NCBI RefSeq assembly: GCF_001005295.1
Contig: NZ_LBMK01000002.1
Span: 1,163,406-1,208,044, forward strand
Reading direction: 5' to 3'
Source: Streptomyces yangpuensis
GTDB lineage: Bacteria; Actinomycetota; Actinomycetes; Streptomycetales; Streptomycetaceae
DNA: 44,639 nt
Both the position numbers and the translations under genes were made by a program. Shown here in pieces: positions 1-10,118 of the stretch (positions are counted from its first letter, which is position 1; the number at the start of each line of letters is the position of its first letter). The notes under the pieces were generated by a model. That model searched no databases and had not been told where the DNA came from. It saw only the letters and a list, made by a program, of their open reading frames with translations.

Positions 1-82
1 CATTCCGAACCCGGAAGCTAAGCCTTTCAGCGCCGATGGTACTGCAGGGGGGACCCTGTGGGAGAGTAGGACGCCGCCGAAC
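1..82 (+). rRNA. rrf: 5S ribosomal RNA, 3' part (cut by the window edge)
   Basis: The window opens inside a 5S rRNA. The conserved bacterial 5S core (CATTCCGAACCCGGAAGCTAA) starts at base 1, followed by the GATGGTACTGC loop E region and the terminal GGGAGAGTAGGACGCCGCC. The 3' strand of helix I ends around base 82. The 5' third lies outside the window, so an rRNA operon on the plus strand precedes it. The exact 3' end is uncertain by one or two bases. Confidence 0.95.
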
Positions 83-87
83 AACCC

Positions 88-163
88 GCCCTTTTAGCTC
101 AGTCGGTAGAGCGTCTCCATGGTAAGGAGAAGGTCAACGGTTCGATTCCGTTAAAGGGCTCCA
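88..163 (+). tRNA. tRNA-Thr (anticodon GGT)
   Basis: A complete cloverleaf can be folded. The acceptor stem GCCCTTT (88-94) pairs with AAAGGGC (153-159). The D arm is 97-112. The anticodon stem TCTCC/GGAGA (114-118/126-130) encloses loop ATGGTAA with GGT at 121-123, which reads ACC (and ACU). The T arm AACGG/CCGTT (136-140/148-152) has loop TTCGATT. The discriminator is T160 and CCA (161-163) is encoded. It starts only five bases after the 5S rRNA, so it is probably processed from the rRNA operon transcript. Confidence 0.95.
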
Positions 164-165
164 AT

Positions 166-199
166 AAAAAGGCCCCCGCCATTCGGCGGGGGCCTTTTT
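166..199 (+). terminator. Intrinsic terminator of the rRNA-tRNA operon
   Basis: A perfect 10-bp GC stem, GGCCCCCGCC (171-180) and GGCGGGGGCC (185-194), has a 4-base loop and is followed by TTTTT. An AAAAA run precedes it, so it can also terminate the convergent DinB gene on the minus strand. Confidence 0.9.
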
Positions 200-208
200 G
201 CGTTCCGG

Positions 209-721
209 TCAGTAGTAGCCCTTCCCGCCGTTCACCAGCTCACGTATCGCGTCCATGTGGCCGGCGTGACGGGCGGTCTCCTCGATCATGTGGAGCAGGA
301 CCCAGCGCACCGAGGCGGCACCGGCCTTGAACTCCGTGTTGCGGCCCGTGTCGTCCAGGGAGAGCGAAGCCACGATCTCGTTGGACGCCGCGCACTGGCG
401 GTCGTACTCCTCCAGGAGCCGGTCGAGAGGGATGCCGTCGGCCTGCATGTCCGCGTCCTCCACGTCCCCGAACTGGGGATTGGTGTCCGTGGGCCGGTCC
501 ATCAGCATCACCTCGAACCAGCAGTGCTCGACCCACCGCATGTGGGAGACGAGACCCGCCGCCGTCATCAGCGGAGAGGACGGCAGGACCGGGCGGCGGG
601 CGTCCTCGTCGGAGAGCCCTTCGCACTTCCAGCGGATGATCGAGCGCTGCATGTCGAGCCAGCCCAGCAGCTGGGTACGTTCGTCGGCGGTGTAATCGGG
701 GCGTGTGCGGGGAGTCTGCAT
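209..721 (-). CDS. DinB-like / DUF664 family protein
   Basis: This 170-residue protein has the four-helix DinB_2/DUF664 look. An N-terminal LLGWLDMQRSIIRWKCEGLS segment is followed by a helix with His (SHMRWVEHCWF) and a C-terminal helix MIEETARHAGHMDAIREL. The scattered His residues (SHMRW, LLHM, ARHAGH) fit the metal site of this superfamily, whose members are metal-dependent and in actinobacteria often thiol-dependent transferases. The substrate is unknown. No good Shine-Dalgarno precedes the ATG, but TAGCCT lies 8 bases upstream (730-735), so the transcript may be leaderless. It lies 42 bp downstream of osaC on the same strand and ends against the rRNA operon terminator. Confidence 0.85.
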   Translation of the reverse strand: MQTPRTRPDYTADERTQLLGWLDMQRSIIRWKCEGLSDEDARRPVLPSSPLMTAAGLVSHMRWVEHCWFEVMLMDRPTDTNPQFGDVEDADMQADGIPLDRLLEEYDRQCAASNEIVASLSLDDTGRNTEFKAGAASVRWVLLHMIEETARHAGHMDAIRELVNGGKGYY

Positions 722-763
722 GGGCGCCGAGGCTAGCCCAGTCGGGACCCGCCCGCACCGCGA

Positions 764-3289
764 TTAATCGCCCGCCCGCGGGTGGGGGACGCGGAACGCC
801 AGGATCGCCATGTCGTCCGAGGCGGGCTCCGCCGCGAAGCGCTCCACCGCCCGCAGGACACGGGAGGCGACCGCGCCGGCGGTCAGACCCGTGCAGGTCG
901 TGAGGACCTCCGTGAGGCCGTCGTCGCCGAGCATCCGGCTGCCCTCGCGCCGCTCGGTCACGCCGTCCGTGACGCACAGCAGGACATCGCCCGGGTCGAG
1001 GATGACGGTCTGTTCGTACAGGTCCAGGTCCTCGATCACACCCAGCAGGGGCTGCGGTTCCGCGGCCGCGTCGACCATGCCGTTCGGACGCAGGCGCAGC
1101 GGGAGCGGGTGGCCCGCGCAGACGACCTTCATCAGGGCGCCGCCGTCCGGCTGCGGGTGGAGCTCGCCGTAGAGGAGGGTGAGGAAGCGGCTGCGGGCAC
1201 CCTCGTCGAGGATGGCCGCGTTGAGGCGCTCCAGGACGGCCGGGCCGCCGAGGCCCTCGCGGGCCAGCAGCCTCAGCGCGTGCCGGGCCAGGCCGGTCAC
1301 GGCGGCCGCCTCCGGGCCCGTACCGCAGACGTCACCGATGGCGAAGCCGTACGCGCCGTCGCGGATCGGGAAGACGTCGTAGAAGTCGCCGCCCACCTCG
1401 TTGCCCTCGCCGGCCGCGCGGTAGATGACCTCGACCTCCATGCCGGGGATGGCGGGGGAGCCGGGCGGCAGCAGGCTGCGCTGCAGGGAGCGGCTGATCG
1501 CGGTGCGCTCGGAGTAGAGGCGGGCATTGTCCAGAGCGAGGGCGGCACGGCGGGAGAGGTCCTCGGCCAGTTCGAGGATCTCCTGGCGGAAGTGCTCCTC
1601 GCGCGGTTTGCCGAGGGTCAGCATGCCGATGACGCGGTTGCGGGCGAGGAGCGGCAGGACCACCGTCTCGCCGCCGACCGCGAGGGCGGTCTCGGGCCAC
1701 GGACGGGCACCGGCCTCGCGGACCGGTTCGGGCGGACTGACCCGGGACAACAGGGCCTTCAGGCCGTCGATGCGGTCCTCGTCCTCGTGCAGGACGTAAC
1801 TGAGGTACGGGTCCGAGGACTGGTCGGCGATCGTGTAGACGGCGCACCAGGTCGCGAGCGTCGGGACGGTCATCTGGGCCATGAGGGCCAGGGTCTGGTC
1901 CCGGTCCAGGGTGCCCGCCAGCAGGTCGGACGCCTCGACGAGGAAGGACAGCGACCCTCGGCGCAGCCGCTCCAGCTCGCCGAGGCGGGCGGACTCCACC
2001 GCCAGGGCGATGCGGTCGGCCGCGAACTGCAGGTGAAGCGCCTCCTCGTTCGAGTAGCGGCCGGGGCTCTCGGCGGCGACGCCCAGGGAACCCGTGAGGC
2101 GGCCCTCGACCTTGAGGGGGACCGTGACCGCGGAGCGCATGCCGGTGGAGTCGAGCAGCGGAACGGCCCCGGGGACGGCGACGAGGTCGTCGTGGACGGC
2201 GGGCATGCGGGCGGAGCCGTAGCGGTTGGTGCCGGCCTCGACGGGGACGCGGGCGAAGCGCTGGCGGGTGGAGGGCAGGCCGGTGGTTGCCCGGACCTCC
2301 AGCTCGGTCTCGTCGTCGGTGGCGAGCAGCAGGAAGGCGGCGTCGGCGTCGAGGAGGTCGCGGGCGCGCTCGACGGTGCGCTGGAGCAGGCCGTCGAGGT
2401 CGTCGGGGGCGGGCGAGCCGATGAAGACCTCGAACGGGTCGGCGGCGCGGGGCTCGGCGAAGTGACCGCCGTCGGTGGAGGGCACCCGTACGGGGGTCTG
2501 CAACAGGGCGCGCTCGTCGTCGTGGACGAGGAGGCAGACGGTGGACGGTTCGCCGTGGGCGTCGCGGACCCGCAGGTGGGAGGCGTAGACGGGGATGACG
2601 CGGCCGTCGGCCCCGCGGACGCCGTAGCTGCCCTCCCAGCGGGACAGGCGCAGGGCCTCGGCGATGCCGGTTCCGGTGCCGGGGGTCTGCGGCCAGGCGG
2701 CGAGCTCGGCGAGCGGGCGGCCGACCGCCTTCTCGGCGGGGTGGCCGAAGATGTGCTCGGCGTCCTCGTTCCAGGCGGAGACGGCGTCGGCCGAGTCGAC
2801 CTGGAGGACGGCGACGCGGACCCGGCTGTCGGCGAGGGGGAGCAGGCGGTCGGGGACGACGGGGCCCGCGGAGCGGGTACCGACCGGCCGGTCTGGCAGA
2901 TCGAGGCGGAACCACACGTGTTTGTGGGTGGCGGTGTACTCCACGCCCCAGCGGGTGGCCAGGGCGGCGCAGAGCATCAGTCCGCGGCCGTTCTCGCGGT
3001 CGGGGTCGGCGTACGGCCGCTCGCCCGGGTGCCGCAGCGGCAGCTCGCGCTCCGGGTAGCGGTCGGCGACCTCGACCCGCACGCCGTCCTCGGTGCGCAG
3101 GCAGAGGACCTCGGCCCTGGTTCCGGCGTGGACCACGGCATTGGTGACGAGCTCGCTGGTGAGGACCACCGCGTCGTCGACGACGTCCGCGAAGCCCCAG
3201 CCCTGCAGGGTGTCGCGGACGAACGCGCGAGCGGCGGCGACCGAGCGCCCGAGAGGGTCGAAGCTGGCAGCCGCCCGTGCCGTGATCAC
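764..3289 (-). CDS. osaC: OsaC-like multidomain regulator: anti-sigma ATPase, PAS, two GAF, PP2C phosphatase
   Basis: The 841-residue protein has these domains in order. A HATPase_c_2 (RsbW-like) domain at about residues 10-130 carries the N-box SELVTNAVVHAG, the G1 motif VEVADRYP and the G2 motif NGRGLML. A PAS domain lies at ~150-265, two GAF domains at ~300-445 and ~446-600, and a SpoIIE-type PP2C phosphatase at ~620-835. Metal motifs are VGGDFYDV, GDVCGTGPEAA, VTDGVTE and SDDMAILAF. In S. coelicolor, OsaC divergent from osaA binds SigB through the kinase domain and returns SigB activity to basal level after osmotic shock. I chose the GTG at 3289 because AAGGAG sits four bases upstream. 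The frame stays open to an ATG-like start at 3349 without a ribosome site. Product and symbol rest on architecture plus synteny. Confidence 0.88.
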   Translation of the reverse strand: MITARAAASFDPLGRSVAAARAFVRDTLQGWGFADVVDDAVVLTSELVTNAVVHAGTRAEVLCLRTEDGVRVEVADRYPERELPLRHPGERPYADPDRENGRGLMLCAALATRWGVEYTATHKHVWFRLDLPDRPVGTRSAGPVVPDRLLPLADSRVRVAVLQVDSADAVSAWNEDAEHIFGHPAEKAVGRPLAELAAWPQTPGTGTGIAEALRLSRWEGSYGVRGADGRVIPVYASHLRVRDAHGEPSTVCLLVHDDERALLQTPVRVPSTDGGHFAEPRAADPFEVFIGSPAPDDLDGLLQRTVERARDLLDADAAFLLLATDDETELEVRATTGLPSTRQRFARVPVEAGTNRYGSARMPAVHDDLVAVPGAVPLLDSTGMRSAVTVPLKVEGRLTGSLGVAAESPGRYSNEEALHLQFAADRIALAVESARLGELERLRRGSLSFLVEASDLLAGTLDRDQTLALMAQMTVPTLATWCAVYTIADQSSDPYLSYVLHEDEDRIDGLKALLSRVSPPEPVREAGARPWPETALAVGGETVVLPLLARNRVIGMLTLGKPREEHFRQEILELAEDLSRRAALALDNARLYSERTAISRSLQRSLLPPGSPAIPGMEVEVIYRAAGEGNEVGGDFYDVFPIRDGAYGFAIGDVCGTGPEAAAVTGLARHALRLLAREGLGGPAVLERLNAAILDEGARSRFLTLLYGELHPQPDGGALMKVVCAGHPLPLRLRPNGMVDAAAEPQPLLGVIEDLDLYEQTVILDPGDVLLCVTDGVTERREGSRMLGDDGLTEVLTTCTGLTAGAVASRVLRAVERFAAEPASDDMAILAFRVPHPRAGD

Positions 3290-3517
3290 GAATCTCCTTC
3301 GACGCGGTTGGACATCGGTTGCCAGGTTACTTACCTTCGCGGACGGCATGGTGCCGTCGTCCGGGAATCCACTCGCAGGGTACGGCCGGTGTGCGATGGT
3401 GCCGAAGTGTTATGGCCTGGTTCGGCCAGGGTGAAACACTGGGCAGGCTTGCAGTGCCGGCTTGTGACGAGTCAGGTGTCCGGTGGAACAGCGGTCGACC
3501 CTTTCGGGAGGGACACG
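3290..3517. promoter_or_regulatory. osaC / osaA divergent intergenic region
   Basis: This 228-bp gap separates two divergent genes, so it must hold both promoters. The osaC ribosome site AAGGAG (complement of 3294-3299) and the osaA site GGGAGG (3507-3512) are clear. A GGGTAC at 3378-3383 resembles a SigB-type -10 reading toward osaA, but I see no matching -35, so I do not call a promoter. Confidence 0.4.
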
Positions 3518-6500
3518 GTGGAGTCTGGCGCAGTGGTGCGGCGTACGGGAACGCGGCCGAAGGGCGGGCGGTCCCGGCGCGGCGGCACGACAGAGGTCGA
3601 TACCGCCGCGCTGAACAGGCTGCTCACGGCGCTGGTGTCGATGCGGGACGGAAACTTCCGCAAGCGGTTGACGGTGTCCGGCGAGGGCGTGATGGCGGAG
3701 ATCGCCGCCGTCTACAACGAGGTCGCCGACCGGAATCTCCACCTGACCGGGGAACTGTCCCGGGTCCGGCGGATGGTGGGCCGTGAGGGGAAGCTCAGCG
3801 AACGGCTGGAAACGGGTGCCTGCGAGGGCTCCTGGGCGGCCGCGATCGATGCCTCGAACCAGCTCGTCGACGACCTGGCCCGGCCGGTGTCCGAGGTGGG
3901 ACGGGTGCTGTCGGCGGTGGCCGAGGGTGACCTGGACCAGCGGATGGACCTGCGGACGCAGGCGGCCGACGGGGCCGGGCATCCGCTGCGCGGCGAGTTC
4001 CTGAAGGTCGGGCGTACGGTCAACAACCTGGTCGACCAGCTGTCCGCGTTCACCGACGAGGTGACGCGCGTGGCGCTGGAGGTGGGTACCGAGGGCAAGC
4101 TCGGCGGCCAGGCCCAGGTGCGCGGGATGTCCGGTTCCTGGAAGGACCTGACCGACTCCGTCAACACGATGGCGTACCGGCTCACCGCGCAGGTGCGTGA
4201 CATCGCTCTCGTCACGACGGCGGTCGCGAAGGGCGACCTGTCGCGCAAGGTCACCGTGCACGTGGCCGGCGAGATGCTCCAGCTGAAGAACACCGTGAAC
4301 ACGATGGTGGACCAGCTCTCGTCCTTCTCCTCCGAGGTGACCAGGGTCGCCCGCGAGGTGGGTACGGAGGGCGAGCTGGGCGGCCAGGCCAAGGTGCCCG
4401 GGGTCGCGGGTGTGTGGAAGGACCTGACCGACTCCGTCAACACGATGGCCGGGAACCTGACGGCCCAGGTGCGCGGGATCGCGCAGGTGACGACGGCGGT
4501 CGCCAACGGCGACCTGTCGCAGAAGGTACGGGTCAGCGCGCGCGGCGAGGTCGCGCAGCTGGCCGAAACGATCAACCAGATGACCGAGACGCTGCGGACC
4601 TTCGCGGACGAGGTCACGCGGGTGGCGAGCGAGGTCGGCGCCAAGGGCCTGCTCGGCGGGCAGGCGCAGGTGCCGGGGGCGGCGGGGACGTGGAAGGACC
4701 TCACCGACTCGGTGAACACGGTCTTCCGCAACCTCACCACCCAGGTGCGGGACATCGCTCAGGTGACGACGGCGGTGGCCAACGGCGACCTGTCGCAGAA
4801 GGTCACGGTCGACGTGGCCGGCGAGATGCTGGAGCTGAAGAACACCGTCAACACGATGGTCGACCAGCTCCAGTCCTTCGGTGCGGAAGTGACGCGGGTG
4901 GCCCGTGAGGTCGGCGTCGAGGGTGAGCTGGGCGGTCAGGCCCAGGTGCCCGGGGCTGCCGGTACCTGGAAGGACCTCACCGACTCGGTGAACACGGCCT
5001 TCCGCAACCTCACCGGGCAGGTCCGCAACATCGCCCAGGTGACGACGGCGGTGGCCAACGGCGACCTGTCGCAGAAGGTCACGGTGGACGTCTCCGGCGA
5101 GATGCTCCAGCTGAAGAACACCGTGAACACGATGGTCGACCAGCTGTCGTCGTTCGCCGACCAGGTCACGCGGATGGCGCGGGACGTGGGTACGGAGGGC
5201 CGGCTCGGCGGCCAGGCCCGGGTGGAGGGGGTCTCCGGCACCTGGAAGGAGCTGACCGACTCCGTCAACTTCATGGCCGGGAACCTGACCTCGCAGGTGC
5301 GCCAGATCGCGCAGGTGACCACGGCGGTGGCGCGCGGTGATCTGTCGCAGAAGATCGACGTGGACGCCCGGGGCGAGATCCTGGAGCTGAAGAACACCAT
5401 CAACACGATGGTCGACCAGCTCTCCGCCTTCGCGGAGCAGGTGACCCGGGTGGCGCGGGACGTGGGTACCGAGGGCCGCCTCGGCGGCCAGGCGCAGGTG
5501 CCCGGTGTGGCCGGTGTCTGGCGCGACCTGACGGACTCGGTGAACGGCATGGCCGGGAACCTGACCTCGCAGGTCCGCAACATCGCCCAGGTCGCCACGG
5601 CGGTGGCGCGCGGTGATCTGTCGCAGAAGATCGACGTGGACGCCCGGGGCGAGATCCTGGAGCTGAAGAACACCCTCAACACGATGGTCGACCAGCTCTC
5701 GAACTTCGCCGAGCAGGTGACCCGGGTGGCCCGGGAGGTGGGCACGGAGGGCATCCTCGGCGGCCAGGCCGAGGTCAAGGGTGTCTCCGGCACCTGGAAG
5801 GACCTCACCCAGTCCGTCAACTTCATGGCGAACAACCTGACCTCGCAGGTGCGCAACATCGCCGAGGTGACGACGGCGGTCGCCATGGGCGACCTCTCGA
5901 AGAAGATCACCGTCGACGCCAAGGGCGAGATCCTCGAACTCGTCACCACCGTCAACACGATGGTGGACCAGCTGTCCTCCTTCGCCGAGCAGGTGACCCG
6001 GGTGGCCCGCGAGGTGGGCACCGAGGGCATCCTCGGCGGCCAGGCCCGGGTCCGCGGGGTCACCGGCATCTGGAAGGACCTCAGCGACAACGTCAACACG
6101 ATGGCCGGGAACCTGACGGCCCAGGTGCGCGGGATCGCCCAGGTCTCCGCGGCCGTCGCCAACGGCGATCTGACGAAGAAGGTCACCGTCGAGGCGCGCG
6201 GCGAGGTCGCGCAGCTCGCCGACACCGTCAACACGATGGTGAAGACCCTGTCGTCGTTCGCCGACGAGGTGACGCGGGTGGCCCGCGAGGTGGGTACGGA
6301 GGGCCGCCTCGGCGGACAGGCGCACGTGCCCGGGGTGTCGGGGACCTGGAAGGACCTCACCGACTCGGTGAACTTCATGGCCTCCAACCTCACCGGTCAG
6401 GTGCGGCAGATCGCCATGGTCACGACCGCCATCGCCAAGGGCGACATGACCAAGAAGATCGACATCGATGCCCGCGGCGAGATCCTGGAGCTCAAGACCA

Positions 6501-9043
6501 CCATCAACACGATGGTCGACCAGCTGTCCTCCTTCGCCGACCAGGTGACGCGGGTGGCCCGCGAGGTGGGCACCGAGGGCATCCTGGGCGGCCAGGCCCG
6601 GGTCCGGGACGTCGACGGCACCTGGCGGGACCTGACCGAGTCCGTGAACGAGATGGCCGGCAACCTCACCCGGCAGGTGCGCGCGATCGCGGCCGTGGCG
6701 ACCGCGGTGACCCGCGGCGACCTCAGCCTGAAGGTCGACGTGGACGCGGCGGGCGAGATCCAGGTCCTGCAGGACAACATCAACACGATGATCGTCAACC
6801 TGCGCGACACCACCCTGGCCAACAAGGAGCAGGACTGGCTCAAGGGCAACCTGGCCCGGATCTCGGCGCTGATGCAGGGGCGCCGTGACCTCGACGACGT
6901 CGCCTCGCTGATCATGAGCGAGCTGACCCCGGTGGTGTCCGCGCAGCACGGTGCCTTCTTCCTGGCGGTGCCGGCCGGCGGCACCACCGAGATCGGGACG
7001 GACGGGGGCGCGGAGGGCTCGTACGAGCTGCGGATGCGCGGGAGCTACGCGTACGCCGGCGGCCAGATGCCCATCTCCTTCCGGCCGGGGGAGGGGCTGA
7101 TCGGGGCGGTCGCCGAGGAGAAGCGGACGATCCTCGTCGAGAACACCCCGCCCGGCTACCTGAAGATCTCCTCGGGTCTCGGCGAGGCCCCGCCGGCGCA
7201 CGTGATCGTGCTGCCGGTGCTCTTCGAGGGGAAGGTGCTCGGCGTCATCGAGCTGGCCTCCTTCACGGGCTTCACGCAGATCCAGAAGGACTTCCTCAGC
7301 CAGATCGCGGAGATGATCGGTACGAGCGTCAACACCATCAGCGTCAACTCCAAGACGGAGATGCTGCTGAAGCAGTCGCAGGAGATGACCGAGCAGCTGC
7401 GCGAGCGTTCCGACGAGCTGGAGAACCGGCAGAAGGCCCTGCAGGCCGCCAACGCGGAGCTGGAGGAGAAGGCCGAACTGCTGGCCCAGCAGAACCGGGA
7501 CATCGAGGTGAAGAACACCGAGATCGAGGAGGCCCGGCAGGTCCTGGAGGAGCGTGCCGAGCAGCTCGCGGTCTCGATGCGCTACAAGTCCGAGTTCCTG
7601 GCGAACATGTCGCACGAGCTGCGCACCCCGCTCAACTCGCTGCTGATCCTGGCCAAGCTGCTCGCCGACAACGCGGACGAGAACCTGTCGCCGAAGCAGG
7701 TGGAGTTCGCCGAGACCATCCACGGCGCCGGCAGCGACCTGCTCCAGCTGATCAACGACATCCTCGACCTGTCGAAGGTCGAGGCCGGGAAGATGGACGT
7801 CTCACCGACCCGGATCGCGCTGGTGCAGCTCGTGGACTATGTGGAGGCGACCTTCCGGCCGCTGACGGCGGAGAAGGGCCTCGATTTCTCGGTGCGGGTC
7901 TCCCCGGAGCTGCCCGCCACCCTGCACACCGACGAGCAGCGGCTGCTGCAGGTGCTGCGCAACCTGCTGTCGAACGCGGTGAAGTTCACCGACACCGGCG
8001 CGGTGGAGCTGGTGATCCGGCCCGCCGGTGCCGATGTGCCGGCCGAGATCCGCGAGCAGCTGCTGGAGGCCGGTTCGCTGCGGGAGGCGGACGCGGACCT
8101 GATCGCCTTCTCGGTCACCGACACCGGCATCGGGATCGCGGCGAGCAAGATGCTGGTGATCTTCGAGGCGTTCAAGCAGGCGGACGGGACCACGAGCCGC
8201 AAGTACGGCGGCACGGGGCTGGGGCTGTCCATCAGCCGGGAGATCGCCCGGCTGCTGGGCGGCGAGATCCACGCGGCGAGCGAGCCTGGCCGCGGCTCCA
8301 CCTTCACGCTGTACCTGCCGCTGCACCCGAGCGAGCTGCCGCCGCAGGGGTACGCGCCGCCCACGCCGGGAGGCGCCCGCGGCGAGCTGTACCGCCGGTC
8401 CCTGGACGGGGCCCGGCCCGGACTGCCGGTGCTGCCGGCCGGGCCCGCGGCCGCGTCGGCGGCGCAGCCGCAGCCCGAGCGGTCCGCACTGCCGGCGGCG
8501 GCCGCCGGACAGGGTGGCGGGACCGGGCTGTTCCGGCGGCGGCGCAAGGCGCTGAGCGACCTGGAGCCGCGTACGGCGGTGCCGGGGCAGCCGAACACAG
8601 CGGGAGCCGAGGACGGCTGGGACGCCGCGGAGGAGGAGCTGCCGACGGTGGCCCGGACGTACGACTTCCGCGGCGAGCGGGTGCTCATCGTGGACGACGA
8701 CGTCCGCAACGTCTTCGCGCTGACCAGCGTGCTGGAACAGCACGGGCTGGCGGTGCTGTACGCGGAGAACGGCCGGGAGGGCATCGAGGTCCTGGAACAG
8801 CACGACGACGTGAAGGTCGTGCTGATGGACATCATGATGCCCGAGATGGACGGGTACGCCACGACCTCGGCCATCCGGCGGATGCCGCAGTTCGCCGGCC
8901 TGCCGATCATCGCGCTGACGGCGAAGGCGATGAAGGGGGACCGGGAGAAGGCGATCGACTCCGGTGCTTCGGACTACGTCACCAAGCCGGTCGACCCGGA
9001 CTACCTGCTGTCGGTGATGGAGCAGTGGATGCGGGGCAAGTGA
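3518..9043 (+). CDS. osaA: OsaA-like soluble hybrid histidine kinase with ten HAMP repeats
   Basis: This 1841-residue kinase starts with GTG six bases after GGGAGG. Residues ~30-1100 are HAMP-type repeats. A divergent N-terminal pair is followed by ten 92-residue units, each with an E-V-G-T-E-G-x-L-G-G-Q-A half and an A-V-A-x-G-D-L-S-x-K half. A GAF domain (~1107-1270), a long coiled coil (~1285-1360), HisKA (SHELRTPLN, His1366) and HATPase_c ([25 protein letters not shown]) follow. After a Pro/Ala linker comes a receiver domain (VDDD, phospho-Asp1771 in [11 protein letters not shown], Lys in YVTKP). There is no transmembrane segment, so it should be cytosolic. The architecture mirrors fungal group III osmosensing kinases (Nik1/Os-1). 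In S. coelicolor osaA is the kinase gene paired with osaB in osmoadaptation. The long frame upstream of 3518 is antisense to osaC and not part of this gene. Confidence 0.9.
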   Translation: MESGAVVRRTGTRPKGGRSRRGGTTEVDTAALNRLLTALVSMRDGNFRKRLTVSGEGVMAEIAAVYNEVADRNLHLTGELSRVRRMVGREGKLSERLETGACEGSWAAAIDASNQLVDDLARPVSEVGRVLSAVAEGDLDQRMDLRTQAADGAGHPLRGEFLKVGRTVNNLVDQLSAFTDEVTRVALEVGTEGKLGGQAQVRGMSGSWKDLTDSVNTMAYRLTAQVRDIALVTTAVAKGDLSRKVTVHVAGEMLQLKNTVNTMVDQLSSFSSEVTRVAREVGTEGELGGQAKVPGVAGVWKDLTDSVNTMAGNLTAQVRGIAQVTTAVANGDLSQKVRVSARGEVAQLAETINQMTETLRTFADEVTRVASEVGAKGLLGGQAQVPGAAGTWKDLTDSVNTVFRNLTTQVRDIAQVTTAVANGDLSQKVTVDVAGEMLELKNTVNTMVDQLQSFGAEVTRVAREVGVEGELGGQAQVPGAAGTWKDLTDSVNTAFRNLTGQVRNIAQVTTAVANGDLSQKVTVDVSGEMLQLKNTVNTMVDQLSSFADQVTRMARDVGTEGRLGGQARVEGVSGTWKELTDSVNFMAGNLTSQVRQIAQVTTAVARGDLSQKIDVDARGEILELKNTINTMVDQLSAFAEQVTRVARDVGTEGRLGGQAQVPGVAGVWRDLTDSVNGMAGNLTSQVRNIAQVATAVARGDLSQKIDVDARGEILELKNTLNTMVDQLSNFAEQVTRVAREVGTEGILGGQAEVKGVSGTWKDLTQSVNFMANNLTSQVRNIAEVTTAVAMGDLSKKITVDAKGEILELVTTVNTMVDQLSSFAEQVTRVAREVGTEGILGGQARVRGVTGIWKDLSDNVNTMAGNLTAQVRGIAQVSAAVANGDLTKKVTVEARGEVAQLADTVNTMVKTLSSFADEVTRVAREVGTEGRLGGQAHVPGVSGTWKDLTDSVNFMASNLTGQVRQIAMVTTAIAKGDMTKKIDIDARGEILELKTTINTMVDQLSSFADQVTRVAREVGTEGILGGQARVRDVDGTWRDLTESVNEMAGNLTRQVRAIAAVATAVTRGDLSLKVDVDAAGEIQVLQDNINTMIVNLRDTTLANKEQDWLKGNLARISALMQGRRDLDDVASLIMSELTPVVSAQHGAFFLAVPAGGTTEIGTDGGAEGSYELRMRGSYAYAGGQMPISFRPGEGLIGAVAEEKRTILVENTPPGYLKISSGLGEAPPAHVIVLPVLFEGKVLGVIELASFTGFTQIQKDFLSQIAEMIGTSVNTISVNSKTEMLLKQSQEMTEQLRERSDELENRQKALQAANAELEEKAELLAQQNRDIEVKNTEIEEARQVLEERAEQLAVSMRYKSEFLANMSHELRTPLNSLLILAKLLADNADENLSPKQVEFAETIHGAGSDLLQLINDILDLSKVEAGKMDVSPTRIALVQLVDYVEATFRPLTAEKGLDFSVRVSPELPATLHTDEQRLLQVLRNLLSNAVKFTDTGAVELVIRPAGADVPAEIREQLLEAGSLREADADLIAFSVTDTGIGIAASKMLVIFEAFKQADGTTSRKYGGTGLGLSISREIARLLGGEIHAASEPGRGSTFTLYLPLHPSELPPQGYAPPTPGGARGELYRRSLDGARPGLPVLPAGPAAASAAQPQPERSALPAAAAGQGGGTGLFRRRRKALSDLEPRTAVPGQPNTAGAEDGWDAAEEELPTVARTYDFRGERVLIVDDDVRNVFALTSVLEQHGLAVLYAENGREGIEVLEQHDDVKVVLMDIMMPEMDGYATTSAIRRMPQFAGLPIIALTAKAMKGDREKAIDSGASDYVTKPVDPDYLLSVMEQWMRGK
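4030..6790 (+). repeat. Ten tandem 276-bp in-frame repeats encoding HAMP units
   Basis: The GAGGTGGGTACCGAGGGC-like motif recurs every 276 bases, at about 4078, 4354, 4630, 4906, 5182, 5458, 5734, 6010, 6286 and 6562. Each copy encodes one 92-residue HAMP-pair unit. Some copies are nearly identical at DNA level (for example the units near 5300-5700), which suggests duplication or gene conversion within the array. Confidence 0.9.
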
Positions 9044-9319
9044 GACAGGAGGGAGGGCGGAAGGAAACCGGCCGCTGACGCACCGTGCCCACGACGGTGT
9101 GGAACAGCGGTGAACGGGGAACCTTCTGCTCTCCCATCACGTTTCTGCTTCGTGCACAGTGACATCTTGGTGACAGGGTGTGGCGATCTCGGGACTGGGG
9201 CTACGATGACCGGCACAAGGACGGACGGCGCACGGGTGTCGTTCTCTGGGGCGGGGCCCGGCGCACAGACCGGTGCCAGGAGCCGGGGAGGCCCCATGCC
9301 GGGGCGAGGAGGACAGGGC
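9044..9319 (+). promoter_or_regulatory. osaA-osaB intergenic region
   Basis: This 276-bp stretch holds no gene I can support. Open frames run through it in phase with osaB from 9110, but they lack a ribosome site and receiver homology starts only after 9320. A TACGAT at 9202-9207 could be a -10 element for osaB, but no well-spaced -35 is visible. Confidence 0.3.
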
Positions 9320-10003
9320 ATGGTGCAGAAGGCCAAGATCCTCCTGGTCGACGACCGGCCGGAGAATCTGCTGGCGTTGGAGGCCATCCTCTCCGCGCTC
9401 GATCAGACACTGGTCCGGGCGTCGTCGGGGGAGGAGGCGCTCAAAGCGCTGCTCACGGACGATTTCGCGGTCATCCTGCTGGATGTCCAGATGCCGGGCA
9501 TGGACGGATTCGAAACGGCCGCGCACATCAAGCGGCGGGAACGTACCCGGGACATTCCGATCATCTTCCTCACCGCGATCAACCACGGTCCGCACCACAC
9601 CTTCCGCGGTTACGCGGCGGGCGCGGTCGACTACATCTCCAAACCCTTCGACCCGTGGGTGCTGCGGGCGAAGGTCTCCGTCTTCGTGGAGCTGTATACG
9701 AAGAACTGCCAACTGCGGGAGCAGGCGGCCCTGCTGAGGCTCCAGCTGGAGGGTGGCGGCTCGAACGGCGTGGACGCCGGCAAGGAGACGGCGGGCCTGC
9801 TGGCCGAGCTGTCGGCGCGGCTCGCGGCGGTCGAGGAGCAGGCCGAGGCGCTGACCAAGCAGCTCGGCGAGGACGCGGCCGACGCCGGCGTGGTGGCGAC
9901 CGCGGCCCATCTGGAACGCAAACTCACCGGACTGCGGCGGGCACTCGACGCGCTGGAGCCCGGGAGCGCCGGAGGGGCTCCGGCGCTGCCCTCGCAGAAC
10001 TGA
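9320..10003 (+). CDS. osaB: OsaB-like response regulator with coiled-coil output
   Basis: This 227-residue protein has an N-terminal receiver domain (about 1-125) with acidic VDD at 10-12, phospho-acceptor Asp55 in LLDVQMPGMDG, Thr in FLTA and Lys in YISKP. The C-terminal half is a charged helical, probably coiled-coil region (LLAELSARLAAVEEQAEALTKQL) without a recognisable DNA-binding domain. In S. coelicolor osaB is needed for development under osmotic stress and lies next to osaA. The start was chosen because AGGAGG (9307-9312) sits seven bases before this ATG and the receiver fold begins at once. An in-frame ATG at 9296 lacks such a site. A 276-bp gap from osaA suggests its own promoter. 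Confidence 0.88.
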   Translation: MVQKAKILLVDDRPENLLALEAILSALDQTLVRASSGEEALKALLTDDFAVILLDVQMPGMDGFETAAHIKRRERTRDIPIIFLTAINHGPHHTFRGYAAGAVDYISKPFDPWVLRAKVSVFVELYTKNCQLREQAALLRLQLEGGGSNGVDAGKETAGLLAELSARLAAVEEQAEALTKQLGEDAADAGVVATAAHLERKLTGLRRALDALEPGSAGGAPALPSQN

Positions 10004-10118
10004 CCGCGCACGCGTCCGGCTTGGCGGAGTGTCAAAGTGCCTACCCCGGCGACGACACGAACGGGTGAAGGGGTGGGCACGCGTGTCCACCGGCGCGCGC
10101 ACCGGTAACCTCGGCCCC

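Noticed and set aside
3378..3383. GGGTAC as a SigB-type -10 for osaA
   Set aside because: No matching -35 at 14-16 bases; one hexamer alone is too common.
782..3517. Open frame continuing upstream of osaA for about 900 codons
   Set aside because: It is antisense to osaC, whose ATPase, PAS, GAF and phosphatase motifs are unambiguous. The frame is open only because high GC removes stop codons. The ribosome site at 3507 and the protein fold both put the osaA start at 3518.
4030..6790. Repeats considered as a CRISPR array
   Set aside because: The units are 276 bp, in frame and protein-coding (HAMP); no short repeat-spacer pattern.
3410..7723. 1437-codon minus-strand frame
   Set aside because: It is the antisense of the HAMP repeat array. 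Its His/Asp/Leu-rich repeats are shadows of the 276-bp units.
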